NCBI GenBank assembly: GCA_018500005.2
Contig: JAHBAP020000275.1
Location: 1-5,998 of the forward strand
Reading direction: 5' to 3'
Length of the DNA stretch: 5,998 nt
From: Mycobacterium sp.
Lineage (GTDB): Bacteria > Actinomycetota > Actinomycetes > Mycobacteriales > Mycobacteriaceae
Shown here: in pieces, positions 5,876 through 5,998 of the stretch
Numbering within the stretch: position 1 is the stretch's first letter
How the letters are laid out: each line of letters starts with the position of its first letter
Notes under the pieces: generated by a model
The model's input: only the letters and a program-made list of their open reading frames with translations
Databases searched by the model: none
What the model was told of the DNA's origin: nothing
Made by a program: the position numbers and the translations under genes

Positions 5876-5998
5876 TCAGAGCCCGAGTTCGCCTTCGAAG
5901 GCTGCTTCCTCAAGCCGCTTGCGAACGGTGGTGAGGAAGCGGCCGGCGTCGGCGCCGTCGACGAGTCGGTGGTCGTAGGTCATCGGCAGGTAGCAGAC
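5876..5998 (-). CDS. dlaT: Dihydrolipoamide acyltransferase E2, C-terminal 40 residues (partial, runs off the right edge)
   Basis: Forty codons before a TGA at 5876-5878 read [19 protein letters not shown] and end [13 protein letters not shown], closely matching the C-terminus of mycobacterial DlaT/Suc[10 protein letters not shown] carries the catalytic histidine and aspartate of the 2-oxoacid dehydrogenase acyltransferase domain. DlaT forms the core of pyruvate dehydrogenase and, in M. tuberculosis, also serves the peroxynitrite reductase/peroxidase system with AhpD and AhpC. It needs lipoylation by LipB and LipA, encoded just downstream. The stop lies 2 nt before the epimerase start. Only the end of the gene is in the window; the lipoyl domains are outside it. 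Confidence 0.93.
   Translation of the reverse strand, partial: VCYLPMTYDHRLVDGADAGRFLTTVRKRLEEAAFEGELGL

Noticed and set aside
4939..5913. 324-residue minus-strand frame over the epimerase
   Set aside because: It is in another frame of the same strand, rich in Arg, Gly and Pro, and lacks the Rossmann motif seen in the true frame 4953-5873.

Overview
The window is high-GC actinobacterial DNA, and its gene content and order point to a mycobacterium. Read on the minus strand it runs dlaT (C-terminal end), a TIGR01777 epimerase, lipB, lipA, a DUF4191 membrane protein, a small RDD membrane protein in the opposite orientation, and glnA1. From memory this is the same order as the Rv2215-Rv2220 block of Mycobacterium tuberculosis. 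LipB and LipA match their M. tuberculosis relatives nearly residue for residue over long stretches. Two extra genes absent from that remembered order suggest a non-tuberculous species; the species itself cannot be named from the sequence.

Layout on the + axis: 1-876 is the N-terminal 292 codons of glutamine synthetase GlnA1 (minus). 877-1041 is a divergent control region with a complete GlnR-type nitrogen-control box and a leaderless promoter for the RDD gene. 1042-1500 is the RDD gene (plus), followed by a strong hairpin. 1610-2068 is a shortened AbiEi/DUF559-family gene (plus) whose middle is missing; related imperfect repeats of about 59 bp lie on either side of it. 2073-2825 is the DUF4191 protein and 2832-3800 is lipA (both minus). 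3801-3865 is a short divergent promoter region with a perfect 9-bp inverted repeat. 3866-4261 is a gene on the plus strand for a small exported protein with Val-Gly-Pro repeats, wedged between lipA and lipB. 4271-4939 is lipB, 4953-5873 the epimerase, and 5876-5998 the end of dlaT (all minus).

How the genes work together: LipB moves octanoyl from acyl carrier protein onto lipoyl domains, LipA inserts the two sulfurs, and DlaT (E2 of pyruvate dehydrogenase, also part of the peroxynitrite reductase/peroxidase system in M. tuberculosis) is a main acceptor. dlaT, the epimerase and lipB are packed with gaps of 2 and 13 nt and look like one operon. lipA is separated from lipB by the oppositely oriented repeat-protein gene and appears to have its own leaderless promoter. 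GlnA1 makes glutamine from glutamate and ammonia, and the GlnR box ties it to nitrogen supply.

The least ordinary parts are the Val-Gly-Pro repeat protein gene inside the lipoate locus, the gutted DUF559 gene between related flanking repeats, and the inverted repeat between the lipA and repeat-protein promoters. No phage, insertion sequence, CRISPR array or RNA gene is visible.
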